This document shows, piece by piece, positions 40,103-48,207 of a DNA stretch of 64,000 nucleotides (its first letter is position 1; the number at the start of each line of letters is the position of its first letter). The DNA is from CAZCPB01 sp044223975 (GTDB taxonomy: Bacteria; Planctomycetota; Phycisphaerae; Phycisphaerales; UBA1924), in NCBI GenBank assembly GCA_044223975.1, contig JBGALI010000011.1:87107-151106 (forward strand), written 5' to 3'. The notes beneath the pieces are model-generated. The model was not told the origin of the DNA. It did no database searches and saw nothing but the letters and a program-made list of their open reading frames with translations. A program made the translations under genes and the position numbers.

Positions 40103-41038
40103 TCAGCACCCGGCTTCGAATCGTTCGATGTAGAGGTCGAAATCGTCGCCGTTGGTGAACCCGTTGTGGTCGAAGTCCGCGTGCGGGTCGCCGAGCATGA
40201 AGTAGACGAGGAAGTCGTCGACATCGACCCCGTTCACGAAGCCGTTGGAATCAAAGTCCGCGGGGCAGGGCACCGTCTCGTCGATCGCGAAGCCGCCGTA
40301 GAGCAGGCGCGTCTCGCCCGGGGCGAGCGTCAGCGTCCATTGGAAAGCGATCGCGCCGTCACCTGTGAAAGGGCCGCTGGCGTTGCTGAGGTTCTGCGAA
40401 CCCGAGCTCAGCTTGGCCCGCAGGGAACTCCCCGATCCGACCTCCCAGCGCGTCGCGGCCAGGCCGAAGCACTCGGCGGTTCGGCCCGAGGGCTCGCTCA
40501 CGGCGAAGCGCGCGCCGCTGGCGGTCGAAAAATCAATGCCCGCGCTGGTGTCGTCCAGCGGGGTGCCGGACAGGTCGAGGTCGATCAGGTTGAAAAACTG
40601 GAAGGTCTTGGTCGTGGTGGACGCGTTGCGGACCCACATGCGGTGCGTCACCACGGTGTGACCGAGGACGCCCCGGTCGTCGATGTGGATCGTGAGCTGC
40701 GCATCGAAGTGCTCACCGCCGGTCGCCCCCGGGCCGGCGTCGTTCCACTCGAAGTAAGCGGTGTCGCCGGTGTACACCTCGGTGGGAACGTCGACCTTGC
40801 TCATGACCGAGTTCTGGTTGTTCGCGGGCGTGCGGTAATACCAGCAGTACTTGTAAAGCTGGTCGACCGAGCCTGAGTCGGTGATGAGCGTTCCGTCGCC
40901 GGTGGGCAGGCTGAAGGCGGGCGCGCCGATGAACGTGACGACCGCGTCGCCGTTCACGATGGAGCCAGACCCCGCCAGGAGTGTGCCCATGGCAACCAGT
41001 ACCAGCGAGCGAGCGAGATATGCGCCGGTGCCGGACAT
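40103..41038 (-). CDS. Secreted protein with GC-type dockerin-like C-terminal domain
   Basis: A 311-residue exported protein. A beta-sandwich-like domain (WVRNASTTTKTFQFFNLIDL, LTLAPGETRLLYGGFAID) is followed by a C-terminal double EF-hand-like calcium motif: CPADFDSNGFVNGVDVDDFL then DFDHNGFTNGDDFDLYIERF, ending in Gly-Cys. This is the GC-type dockerin tail found in many planctomycetes, which is proposed to be a surface-anchoring or processing signal. GGAGGGG lies nine bases before the ATG, and TCGATATCG is about 95 bases upstream. Function of the N-terminal domain is unknown. Confidence 0.8.
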   Translation of the reverse strand: MSGTGAYLARSLVLVAMGTLLAGSGSIVNGDAVVTFIGAPAFSLPTGDGTLITDSGSVDQLYKYCWYYRTPANNQNSVMSKVDVPTEVYTGDTAYFEWNDAGPGATGGEHFDAQLTIHIDDRGVLGHTVVTHRMWVRNASTTTKTFQFFNLIDLDLSGTPLDDTSAGIDFSTASGARFAVSEPSGRTAECFGLAATRWEVGSGSSLRAKLSSGSQNLSNASGPFTGDGAIAFQWTLTLAPGETRLLYGGFAIDETVPCPADFDSNGFVNGVDVDDFLVYFMLGDPHADFDHNGFTNGDDFDLYIERFEAGC

Positions 41039-41132
41039 CGAACTGTTCCCCTCCGCACGTCAAAGCAGGCGCCACAACCACTTGCGCGTTGTTCCGCGAG
41101 CCTTGTTCGCTGCCGCGTTGCTTCTGTCTAAA

Positions 41133-41141
41133 CGATATCGA
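41133..41141 (-). promoter_or_regulatory. TCGATATCG palindrome upstream of the GC-dockerin gene
   Basis: Read on the minus strand, TCGATATCG is followed by TTTAGACAGAAGC. It shares the 9-mer and the pattern TA.ACA with the site at 16235-16243, again about 95 bases before an exported-protein gene. Confidence 0.3.
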
Positions 41142-41226
41142 TAAGGACGATCAGGGACCAATCAAATCGAATGGTTCGCCAGCCGAACCTGCCATGTGAA
41201 GCGATGCGGCGTTTCAATGGGGCGCG

Positions 41227-41255
41227 TTGTTCGTTGTGTGTTTGGGTGTTATGAT
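41227..41255 (+). promoter_or_regulatory. Sigma-70-like promoter of the aldo/keto reductase gene
   Basis: TTGTTC (41227-41232), a 17-base spacer and TATGAT (41250-41255) form the best -35/-10 pair in the window. Transcription would start near 41262, giving a leader of about 65 nt. Confidence 0.65.
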
Positions 41256-41326
41256 CTTCCGGGCGCTCGCTGGCGGGCGATTCCAGCGAGCAACGCGCGC
41301 GGGCCAAGGCCCCGGAGGTTCATGCC

Positions 41327-42361
41327 ATGCGATACCGCCCCGTCGGGACCGGCACCGGGCTTCAAGTTTCTGAGATCGGATTTGGCTGTTGGACCATGGG
41401 GGGACCGAACTGGTCCACATCAAACGGCCAGCCGATCGGCTGGGCCGATGTCAACGAGGAGGAAGTCCTCGCCGGCATCAAGGTCGGCCTCGACGCCGGC
41501 GTCAACCACTGGGACAACGCGGACGTCTATGGGAACGGGCGCGCCGAGCGACTGCTCGCGGCGTGCTTCAAGAAGCTGGGCGTTTCGCGCGACCGCCAGG
41601 TCATCGCTACCAAGGTTGGTCACTTCAAGGGCACCGCGCCGTACGCCTACGAGCCGCGGCATATCCGCAATCAGTGCGACCAGTCGCTCCTCAACCTGCG
41701 GACCGATCACATCGACATCTACTACTTCCACCACGGCACCTACTCGGGGCCCGATTACGATGGTCTCCCGCACGACTACCTGCTCGAGGCTGCCGCGACC
41801 ATGCATGATCTCCGCAAGCAAGGGAAGGTCCGCGCCATCGGGCAGTCGGCGTACACGGTCGAGGATTTTGAGCGGGCGGTCCCCGTGCTCAAGCCCGATG
41901 TGCTTCAGAACAAGGCCAACCTGCGTTACGACGAGTACATCCGCCCGGGCGGGAGGGTGCAGGCGCTGATGGCAAAGCACGGGTGCACGTTCGTCGCGTT
42001 CGGCCCGCTCGACCAGGGCATCCTGCTCGACAAATTTGATCCGGAGAAGCCCCCGACGTTCGAGCCCGGGGATTACCGCGCCAATCGCAAGGATTTCGAC
42101 CGCGCGACGCTGCTCGGCGTGCGGACCAAGCTCGGTCGGATCAAGGAACGGTTGGGCGCGTCGCCGACGATGAGCCCGGGAGACTCCACGCCGCTGCTCG
42201 CGTCGGTGGCCTGCCGCTGGGTGCTGGCGCACGAGAATGTCTGCTCGGCGATCCCGGGCTTCCGCAACGCGCGCCAGGCGGCCTGCAACGTGCGGGGAGG
42301 GGCCGATGCACCGATGTCCCGCGAAGACGTCGAGTGGCTGAGGTTGCTGTTCGCGTCCTGA
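41327..42361 (+). CDS. Aldo/keto reductase
   Basis: A 344-residue single-domain TIM-barrel oxidoreductase. The catalytic tetrad is visible: Asp63 in DNADVYG, Tyr68, Lys96 in ATKVGHF and His135/136 in YYFHHG. The C-terminal NADPH-binding part includes SVACRWVLAHENVCSAIPGF with the expected Ser/Arg. Enzymes of this family reduce aldehydes, ketones or sugars with NADPH. The 'FGPLDQGILLDKF' loop resembles the YghZ/Gpr-type subfamily that has longer loops. The substrate is unknown. Driven by the promoter at 41227. Confidence 0.94.
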   Translation: MRYRPVGTGTGLQVSEIGFGCWTMGGPNWSTSNGQPIGWADVNEEEVLAGIKVGLDAGVNHWDNADVYGNGRAERLLAACFKKLGVSRDRQVIATKVGHFKGTAPYAYEPRHIRNQCDQSLLNLRTDHIDIYYFHHGTYSGPDYDGLPHDYLLEAAATMHDLRKQGKVRAIGQSAYTVEDFERAVPVLKPDVLQNKANLRYDEYIRPGGRVQALMAKHGCTFVAFGPLDQGILLDKFDPEKPPTFEPGDYRANRKDFDRATLLGVRTKLGRIKERLGASPTMSPGDSTPLLASVACRWVLAHENVCSAIPGFRNARQAACNVRGGADAPMSREDVEWLRLLFAS

Positions 42362-42385
42362 CCGCGACGGCCGGACGCGCGAGGT

Positions 42386-42859
42386 TCAGGGGCGCAGGTG
42401 CAGCTCCATCCAGATCGTTCCGTCGATCGGGTCGTCGTTGTATCGCTCGATGCGCCGGAACCCCAGCGACTCGTACAGCGTCTGGGCGGCGATCATGTCG
42501 TGGGACGTGTCGAGCCGCATGCGCTCGTAGCCGATCGCGCGGGCCTCTTCGATAATGCGCGAGGCCAGAAGTCGTCCGAGGCCGGTGCCTCGCGCGGCGG
42601 GGCGTATGTAGAGCCGCTTCATTTCGCAGATCGAGCCCGGCCCGATCTCGCGCACGGCCACGCACCCGGTCGCCCGCGCTCCATCGAAGGCCAGGAGCAG
42701 CCGCCCTGAGGGCGGGGCGTACCGGCCGGGCAGGGTTTCCAGTTCCTGCTCGAATCCCTGGAAGCACAGGCTGAACGGCAGGCTTGCCGCGTACTCGCGG
42801 AAAAGGTCCCGGACCGCCGGGAGGTGCGCCGGGCCGTGGGCTTCGACGATGGTTGCCAT
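42386..42859 (-). CDS. GNAT family N-acetyltransferase
   Basis: A 157-residue acetyl-CoA-dependent acetyltransferase. The GNAT motif A is MKRLYIRPAARGTGLGRLLA (R/Q-x-x-G-x-G/A core), followed by RLDTSHDMIAAQTLYESLGF (motif B). The acceptor substrate cannot be deduced. A TACGCT -10 hexamer seven bases before ATG 42859 with no ribosome-binding site supports a leaderless message and excludes the much longer in-frame extension. It is convergent with the aldo/keto reductase gene, 24 bases away. Confidence 0.92.
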   Translation of the reverse strand: MATIVEAHGPAHLPAVRDLFREYAASLPFSLCFQGFEQELETLPGRYAPPSGRLLLAFDGARATGCVAVREIGPGSICEMKRLYIRPAARGTGLGRLLASRIIEEARAIGYERMRLDTSHDMIAAQTLYESLGFRRIERYNDDPIDGTIWMELHLRP

Positions 42860-42866
42860 GGGCCGA

Positions 42867-42872
42867 AGCGTA
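42867..42872 (-). promoter_or_regulatory. -10 hexamer TACGCT, leaderless start of the acetyltransferase gene
   Basis: TACGCT on the minus strand ends seven bases before ATG 42859. Confidence 0.6.
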
Positions 42873-42932
42873 CCGCGCGGGCGCGTGGTCATGCCGAGCG
42901 GTGGCGGTGCCGCGGCAGCATTCGCCGCGTAG

Positions 42933-43673
42933 TTACCGAAGTCCCCTGAAGAACCTGTCGAAGCGCGGCGCGTACCAACGGTCCGGGTCGACCGACAGCA
43001 CCACCCCGGGGGACCGGCCCGTGATGCGTTCGCGGGGCACGAAGCCGAAGTACCGCGAGTCGCCGGAGACATCGCGGTTGTCACCCATCATGAAGTACTG
43101 ACCTTGGGGCACCCTTACCGGGGCGAAGGAACGCATCGCGTTCACGCCCGGAGTTCCGGCGACCACGTGCGGGTGATCTCCGAGTTTTTCGATGGCGAAC
43201 GAGTGCATCTGGCGCCGCGCGGCATCGATATCGTCGAGCTCGGCGGCGTCCAGCGGGTGGTACGAGAGCGGCGTGCCGTTGATGTACAGCCGGTTGTCGC
43301 GCAGCTCGATCGTGTCGCCGGGCACGGCCATGACCCTCTTGACCAGGCGGGTACCCGTGCCGGGCTGGAGCAGGGTGACGATGTCGCCGGCGCGCGGCTC
43401 GGACCATTGCGCAAGCCATGTGGTCGTGAACGGCACGCGCAGGCCGTAGCTCATCTTGTTCACGAAGATCCGGTCGCCGGGAAGGATCGTCGGCTCCATC
43501 GAGCCCGTGGGCACATCGTTCCAGTCCGCCAGGGACGAGCGCAGGGGCAGCATGGCGGCGGCGACCAGCACGATCGATCCGAACCAGCTCCCCGAGAATT
43601 TCTGCCACCGCGTGAGCGGCTTGGCGTTGACCGGCAGGGCTCGGCGAGACTTGGCAAAGGTGAACAGGTTCAT
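42933..43673 (-). CDS. lepB: Signal peptidase I
   Basis: A 246-residue membrane-bound S26A peptidase that removes signal peptides after export. One N-terminal transmembrane helix (about 31-48) is followed by box B PTGSMEPTI (catalytic Ser58), box D RLVKRVMAVPGD (general base Lys112) and box E MGDNRDVSGDSRYFGFV. AGGAG is eight bases before ATG 43673. The enzyme is central for the many exported proteins encoded here. The C-terminal part matches family length; no truncation is seen. Confidence 0.96.
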   Translation of the reverse strand: MNLFTFAKSRRALPVNAKPLTRWQKFSGSWFGSIVLVAAAMLPLRSSLADWNDVPTGSMEPTILPGDRIFVNKMSYGLRVPFTTTWLAQWSEPRAGDIVTLLQPGTGTRLVKRVMAVPGDTIELRDNRLYINGTPLSYHPLDAAELDDIDAARRQMHSFAIEKLGDHPHVVAGTPGVNAMRSFAPVRVPQGQYFMMGDNRDVSGDSRYFGFVPRERITGRSPGVVLSVDPDRWYAPRFDRFFRGLR

Positions 43674-43807
43674 GCTCGAACTCCTCTTCTCTTCGTCCGG
43701 GTCAGCGCGGGCGGTCCGCGGCCTCTGGCGTAGTACGTTCCCCATCCCATTCCGTGTTCGGCCGCCACGGTTTCACGCGCCCGAGGCCGTGTTCCCTGAC
43801 GAACGGC

Positions 43808-43813
43808 TACCCT
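43808..43813 (+). promoter_or_regulatory. -10 hexamer TACCCT, leaderless start of the metallo-hydrolase gene
   Basis: TACCCT ends six bases before ATG 43820, favouring this start over the in-frame ATG at 43754. Confidence 0.55.
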
Positions 43814-43819
43814 CCGGCC

Positions 43820-44812
43820 ATGGTCCAATATTCATGGAAGCTCCTGCGGGCCGCCGAGTTCCGCCTTGACGGCGGGTCCATGTTCGGGCTGATCCCGCGG
43901 TCGGTCTGGTCGCGCACCGCTCCGCCCGACGAGCGCGGGCGCATCGCGGTGCAGCACAACTGCCTGCTGCTGGAGCGGAGCGGCCCCGCGCCGGCCGATG
44001 CGCCGGGGGCTCCCAAGCTGGTGCTGATCGAGGTCGGCACCGGCGACAAGCTGGATGACAAGAGCCGCGACATCTTTTCGATGGAGCGCCGGTCGATCAC
44101 TGACGCGCTGCAGGAGGTCAACTGCCGTGCCGAGGACATCGGCGCCGTGGTCACCACCCACCTGCACTTTGACCATTCCGGCGCCCTCACGCGCCTGTGC
44201 CGCGCGGGTGAGAAGCCGGACTGGACGGGCCCGGCGGGCGGCATGGCGGGCAGCCGCGCCGATCACGGGGTAAAGATTACTTTTCCCAACGCTCCGATCT
44301 ACACCCAGCTGCGCGAGTGGACGGACGCGCTGGCGAACAAAAGCGTGATGACGCGCACGTACTTCCGCGACCACCTCGAACCCCTGAAGGAGCGGGTCAA
44401 GCTGGTGGATTCGCCTAGGCCCTTCCCGACGGGGTACGTTCCGGGCCGGGATGAGCTGCCGCTGGTGCCGATCTTCAACCGCATCACGCCGCTCCCGGGT
44501 GTCCCCGGGGTCTCGGTGTTCCTGGCTCCCGGGCACACGTGGGGGCAGCAGGCGGTGCAGTTCACCGACACCAAGGGGCGCACGGTGGTGTTCACGCCCG
44601 ACGTGATGCCCACGGTCCACCACGTGGGGGCGGCGTACAGCCTCGGGTACGACGTCGAGCCGTACACATCGATGGTGTCGCGGCGCTGGTTCCTCGGCGA
44701 GGCCGCGGAGAACAACTGGCTGCTGGTCCTGGATCACGAGGCGGGGAACCCCGTGCAGCGTGTTCAGCGCAACGACAAGGGGTGGTTCGATCTGGCGGCC
44801 GATGGACCGTAA
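43820..44812 (+). CDS. Metallo-beta-lactamase-fold hydrolase
   Basis: A 330-residue MBL-fold protein. The zinc-binding motif is THLHFDHSG, followed by further ligands in LAPGHTWGQ and a downstream Asp in VFTPDVMPT and His in VLDHEAGNP. The layout resembles the lactonase/glyoxalase II-type branch in which the metal site hydrolyses esters, lactones or thioesters. The N-terminal FRLDGGSMFGLIPRSVW (about residues 16-31) with an LIEVGTGDKL strand is typical of quorum-quenching or AttM-like members, but the substrate is not assured. Leaderless promoter at 43808. Confidence 0.9.
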   Translation: MVQYSWKLLRAAEFRLDGGSMFGLIPRSVWSRTAPPDERGRIAVQHNCLLLERSGPAPADAPGAPKLVLIEVGTGDKLDDKSRDIFSMERRSITDALQEVNCRAEDIGAVVTTHLHFDHSGALTRLCRAGEKPDWTGPAGGMAGSRADHGVKITFPNAPIYTQLREWTDALANKSVMTRTYFRDHLEPLKERVKLVDSPRPFPTGYVPGRDELPLVPIFNRITPLPGVPGVSVFLAPGHTWGQQAVQFTDTKGRTVVFTPDVMPTVHHVGAAYSLGYDVEPYTSMVSRRWFLGEAAENNWLLVLDHEAGNPVQRVQRNDKGWFDLAADGP

Positions 44813-44917
44813 TCGCAGGTCACTTCGCTTCGTGAGCCGCCGCCCGGCGCGGCCAAAGCCGTGTCCGATTTCATCTGGCGACCACGTTGGGCCGCACGCG
44901 CCATCCGCACCGGCGGC

Positions 44918-44923
44918 TACCAT
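44918..44923 (+). promoter_or_regulatory. -10 hexamer TACCAT upstream of the DUF4442-like gene
   Basis: TACCAT lies 27 bases before GTG 44951, giving a leader of about 20 nt with GGAG. It argues against the longer GTG 44861 start, which would lie upstream of the promoter. Confidence 0.45.
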
Positions 44924-44950
44924 TCGTTCCTCGCCGACCCGGAGCGCCGC

Positions 44951-45631
44951 GTGAGCCAGGACGCGCCAACCAGCGATGAAGTCGACGCGCCGCCGCGCGA
45001 GATTTCTGCGCCGACCGCACGGCCCGTGGGCGGGGCGATCGCCAAGCGGACGTTCATGGACCGGGTGGACATCTTCATCAGCCGCCTCTCCACGCGGAAC
45101 AACTTCTGGCAGCGGGTGTGCTCGCTGTTCTGGCTGCCGTACGCGTTCAAGAGCGGCATCCGCATGAAGCCGGTGAGCAAGGACACGTTCGCGGCGGTGC
45201 TGCCGTACAACCGCTTCAACCGCAACTGGTACAACGCGATGGCAGGGGCGGCGCTCCTGGCCAACAGCGAGATCGCAGGGGGCATGTACGTGTTCGGCGC
45301 CTGCGGCGGCGGGTACACGGTGGTGTGCAAGAACCTCGAGTACCGGTTCCTGCGGCCCTGCTTCGGCCCAGCGGTGTACAAGATCACGCCGCGCGAAGAC
45401 TTGAAGGCGCTCATTGAAGCCGGCGGCGAGTTCAACCTCACGCTCGACATGGAGATCGTGCAGCAGTCGATCCTGCCTGAGAAGATCCGGGGGGGAGCCG
45501 AGGCCGTGCTCCCCAAGGCAGTGGGGGAGCGCGTCGCGGGGAAAGAGAAGCGTGTGGGCCGCTGCACAGCGATCTTCCACGTGACTCCCAAGGCGCACCA
45601 GCAGAGCAAGGGCCGGCCGATCCGGCCGTGA
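44951..45631 (+). CDS. DUF4442-like (hotdog thioesterase-related) protein
   Basis: A 226-residue soluble protein. The C-terminal three quarters (SRLSTRNNFWQRVCSLFWLP, FAAVLPYNRFNRNWYNAMAG, AALLANSEIAGGMYVF, CKNLEYRFLRPCFGPAVYKI) resemble DUF4442, a hotdog-fold group related to acyl-CoA thioesterases. A Pro-rich N-terminal part (about 1-35) is variable. GTG 44951 is preferred: GGAG six bases upstream and the TACCAT promoter at 44918. Thioesterase activity is inferred from the fold only; no classical catalytic Asp/Glu signature can be assigned with confidence. Confidence 0.7.
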   Translation: MSQDAPTSDEVDAPPREISAPTARPVGGAIAKRTFMDRVDIFISRLSTRNNFWQRVCSLFWLPYAFKSGIRMKPVSKDTFAAVLPYNRFNRNWYNAMAGAALLANSEIAGGMYVFGACGGGYTVVCKNLEYRFLRPCFGPAVYKITPREDLKALIEAGGEFNLTLDMEIVQQSILPEKIRGGAEAVLPKAVGERVAGKEKRVGRCTAIFHVTPKAHQQSKGRPIRP

Positions 45632-45641
45632 GACTCCGACG

Positions 45642-45647
45642 TACCAT
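45642..45647 (+). promoter_or_regulatory. -10 hexamer TACCAT, leaderless start of the tandem GNAT gene
   Basis: TACCAT ends five bases before ATG 45653, with no ribosome-binding site. Confidence 0.55.
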
Positions 45648-45652
45648 GGGCG

Positions 45653-46513
45653 ATGCCCCTGCGAATCGAACCGGTATCTCCCGACTTGGTCCCCGCCCTT
45701 GCGAAGATCTGCTTCGACGCCTTCGGCACGCTGCACCGGCGGCACGGCGTCGAGCCGGACTTTGATTCGGTCCAGACCGCCGCGATGGTTGTGGGCATGT
45801 TCGCATCGCGCCCGGACTTTGCGGGCTTTGTCGCGAAGGACGGCGGCGAGGTCCTGGGCTCGAACTTCATCGGCTTCTCCGACCCCGTCGCGGGCGTCGG
45901 GCCCATCACCGTGCGGCCCGAGGCGCAGTCGCGCGGCGTCGGGCGCGCCCTCATGCTCGCCGTGATGGACGAGGCCATGCGCCGCGGAGTGACGCGTGTC
46001 CGGCTGCTGCAGGAGGCGATCAACACCACGTCGCTCTCCCTGTACACCAAGCTGGGATTCGACTGGCGCGACGGGTGCGCCCTGATGCGCCCGGCCCCTT
46101 CCGCGGCGGACGACCCGCGTGTCCGGCCGGTGGTCCCGGGGGACCTGGCCGACATCGACCGCATCTCGACCAGGCAGTACCACACCACGCGGCGGAACGA
46201 GGTCGAGATGTTCTTGAAGAACGGGCTCCCGGGCTTCGTGCTCGAGCGTGAAGGGCGTGCCGTGGGGTACTACTTCCCCGGGTTGATCGGGCACGGCTTT
46301 TCCGAGAGGGTGGACGATCTTGCGGCGCTGGTAGGGCACGCCGCCCGCAACGTCCCGCCGCCGTTCCACAAGGCGCTCGTACCGCTGAGCGAGAACGAGC
46401 TGCACCGCGCCCTCCTGTCACGCGGCTGCCGCACCGTCAAGCTCCTGAACTACATGACGGTGGGGGAGTGGAAGGCTCCGTTGGGGGCGTGGATGCCGTC
46501 CATCGGGATGTGA
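45653..46513 (+). CDS. Tandem GNAT-domain acetyltransferase
   Basis: A 286-residue protein with an N-terminal GNAT domain whose acetyl-CoA loop is ITVRPEAQSRGVGRALMLAV (Q-x-R-G-V-G), followed by LQEAINTTSLSLYTKLGFDW. A second, degenerate GNAT-like half (about 150-275: VRPVVPGDLADIDRISTRQY, GLPGFVLEREGRAVGYYFPG) lacks the loop. Such tandem GNAT proteins usually acetylate small molecules or peptides with one active half. The substrate is not recognisable. The leaderless promoter is at 45642; the gene is 26 bases before the oxidoreductase gene. Confidence 0.88.
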   Translation: MPLRIEPVSPDLVPALAKICFDAFGTLHRRHGVEPDFDSVQTAAMVVGMFASRPDFAGFVAKDGGEVLGSNFIGFSDPVAGVGPITVRPEAQSRGVGRALMLAVMDEAMRRGVTRVRLLQEAINTTSLSLYTKLGFDWRDGCALMRPAPSAADDPRVRPVVPGDLADIDRISTRQYHTTRRNEVEMFLKNGLPGFVLEREGRAVGYYFPGLIGHGFSERVDDLAALVGHAARNVPPPFHKALVPLSENELHRALLSRGCRTVKLLNYMTVGEWKAPLGAWMPSIGM

Positions 46514-46539
46514 CGGACAACGGCCAAAGGAGATCGTGC

Positions 46540-47583
46540 ATGTTCACTTGCGTGTTGGTGTTGGCGATGAGTCTGGTCGGGTCGGCGGGGACCTCCGCTG
46601 ACGCGATCTCTTCCGGCGCCGAGGCCGCGGAACCGCCGACGATGAAGGCCATCCGTTACCACGAGGCCGGAGGCCCCGACAAGCTCGTGCTCGAGGATGC
46701 GCCGGTCCCCACGCCCGGGGACGACGAGATGCTCGTGCGCGTGCACGCCGCGGCGGTGAACCCGGTCGATGCAAAGATCCGGGCCCGCGGGCCGTCGAGC
46801 GGCGGGAAGTTCCCTTCCATCCCCGGGTACGACGTGTCGGGCGTCGTCGAGTCGGCGGGGAAGAGCGTCGCGAAGTTCAAGAAGGGTGACGAGGTGTTCG
46901 CGTACCTGAGCCTGCAGCGGGCCGGCGGGTACGCCGAGTACGCAATTGTGAAGGAATCCGAGGCGGCCAAGAAGCCGGCCAAGCTGACGCACACCGAGGC
47001 CGCGGCGGTGCCGCTGGCGGCGCTGACGGCGTGGCAGGCGCTCGTGGACACGGCCAAGCTCGACAAGGGACAGTCGGTGCTCATCCACGGCGGCTCCGGC
47101 GGGGTGGGCAGCTTCGCGGTGCAGATCGCGCACGCCCGCGGCGCCAAGGTCTACGCGACGGCTTCGGACAAGAACCTCGCGTTCCTGAAGGAACTCGGCG
47201 CGGACGTGGCCATCGACTACAAGGCGACGAAGTTCGAGGATGTGGCGAAGGACGTCGACGTCGTGTTCGACACGGTTGGCGGAGACACGCAGGCCCGCTC
47301 GTTCGGCGTGCTCAAGAAGGGCGGGATCATCGTCTCGATCGTCGGAATGCCCGACAAGCAGAAGGCCGACGGCGCGGGGGTACGCGCGGCAGGGATTCTC
47401 GTAAAGCCGAGCGCGACGCAGCTTGAAGAAATCGCCGCATTGATTGATCAAGGCAAGATCAAGCCGGAGGTCTCGCTGGTCCTTCCGCTCGCCGAGGCAA
47501 GGAAGGCGCACGAGAAGATCGCAACGGGGCACACGAGGGGGAAGATCGTGCTGAGCGTGGTCGCCGAACCCTCCAAGAAGTAG
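46540..47583 (+). CDS. Quinone oxidoreductase-like MDR protein with signal peptide
   Basis: A 347-residue medium-chain dehydrogenase of the zinc-independent quinone oxidoreductase/NADP-dependent type (MKAIRYHEAGGPDKLVLEDA, AAVNPVDAKI, IPGYDVSGVVESAGKSV, and VLIHGGSGGVGSFAVQIAHA as the NADPH-binding motif). No catalytic zinc Cys/His set is present. An N-terminal extension MFTCVLVLAMSLVGSAGTSADA reads as an export signal, unusual for an NADPH enzyme. AAAGGAG is eight bases before ATG 46540. If not exported, an internal start at the Met before KAIRYHE would give the standard length. The pyridoxamine-oxidase-like gene follows after 31 bases. Confidence 0.85.
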   Translation: MFTCVLVLAMSLVGSAGTSADAISSGAEAAEPPTMKAIRYHEAGGPDKLVLEDAPVPTPGDDEMLVRVHAAAVNPVDAKIRARGPSSGGKFPSIPGYDVSGVVESAGKSVAKFKKGDEVFAYLSLQRAGGYAEYAIVKESEAAKKPAKLTHTEAAAVPLAALTAWQALVDTAKLDKGQSVLIHGGSGGVGSFAVQIAHARGAKVYATASDKNLAFLKELGADVAIDYKATKFEDVAKDVDVVFDTVGGDTQARSFGVLKKGGIIVSIVGMPDKQKADGAGVRAAGILVKPSATQLEEIAALIDQGKIKPEVSLVLPLAEARKAHEKIATGHTRGKIVLSVVAEPSKK

Positions 47584-47614
47584 ACTCGCCCGTTCCCGCT
47601 GTTGAGGAGTCACC

Positions 47615-48160
47615 ATGGGCCAGACTCACGACGCCATCGAGGACGCCACCGCGGAATTCATCAGGGCCCAGCGCGTGTTCTTCGTTGCGACGGCGCCGCT
47701 GAAGGCCGACGGTTTATTGAACCTCTCTCCCAAGGGCCTCGACACGTTCGCGGTGCTGGACCCGCGGACGGTCGCGTACCTCGACCTCACCGGCAGCGGC
47801 ATCGAAACCGTCGCGCACCTGCGGGAGAACGGGCGGATCGTCGTGATGTTCTGCGCGTTCGAGGGGCCGCCCAAGATCGTGCGGCTGTACGGGCGCGGCG
47901 ATGTGGTCGAGCGGGGAGCGCCAGGCTTTGATGAACTCGCGGCGCAATTCACCCCCCGCCCCGGGGTTCGCGGGGTCATCCGCGTGCACGTGCAGCGGGT
48001 TGCCGCGTCGTGCGGGTACGGCGTGCCGATGATGGAGTACCGCGCCGACCGCACGGCGCTCGACGAGTGGGCGGAGAAGCGCGGCGAGGCGGGTGTGCTC
48101 GAATATCGCCGGAAGAAGAATCGGACGAGCCTCGAGGGCCTGCCCGGCTTGAACGCGTAG
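47615..48160 (+). CDS. Pyridoxamine 5'-phosphate oxidase-family protein
   Basis: A 181-residue FMN-binding split-barrel protein: QRVFFVATAPLKADGLLNLS, PKGLDTFAVLDPRTVAYLDL, GSGIETVAHLRENGRIVVMF and PPKIVRLYGRGDVVERG. Members bind FMN or heme; the lack of the C-terminal substrate motif of PdxH argues against true PNP oxidase activity. Many such proteins are flavin-dependent detoxification enzymes or are annotated as general stress proteins. GAGGAG lies six bases before the ATG, and it is likely in one transcript with the quinone oxidoreductase-like gene. Confidence 0.9.
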   Translation: MGQTHDAIEDATAEFIRAQRVFFVATAPLKADGLLNLSPKGLDTFAVLDPRTVAYLDLTGSGIETVAHLRENGRIVVMFCAFEGPPKIVRLYGRGDVVERGAPGFDELAAQFTPRPGVRGVIRVHVQRVAASCGYGVPMMEYRADRTALDEWAEKRGEAGVLEYRRKKNRTSLEGLPGLNA

Positions 48161-48207
48161 CCGCGGTGAAACGGCGCTCCGTCTTCTGCCGCGGGAGCGT
48201 CGGCGGT

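Larger units (their letters stand above)
41039..41326. other. Divergent intergenic region with two regulatory signals
   Basis: These 288 bases separate the dockerin gene (minus) from the aldo/keto reductase gene (plus). They hold the TCGATATCG motif (41133-41141) on the dockerin side and a good sigma-70-like promoter (41227-41255) on the other. No further gene is supported. Confidence 0.55.
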
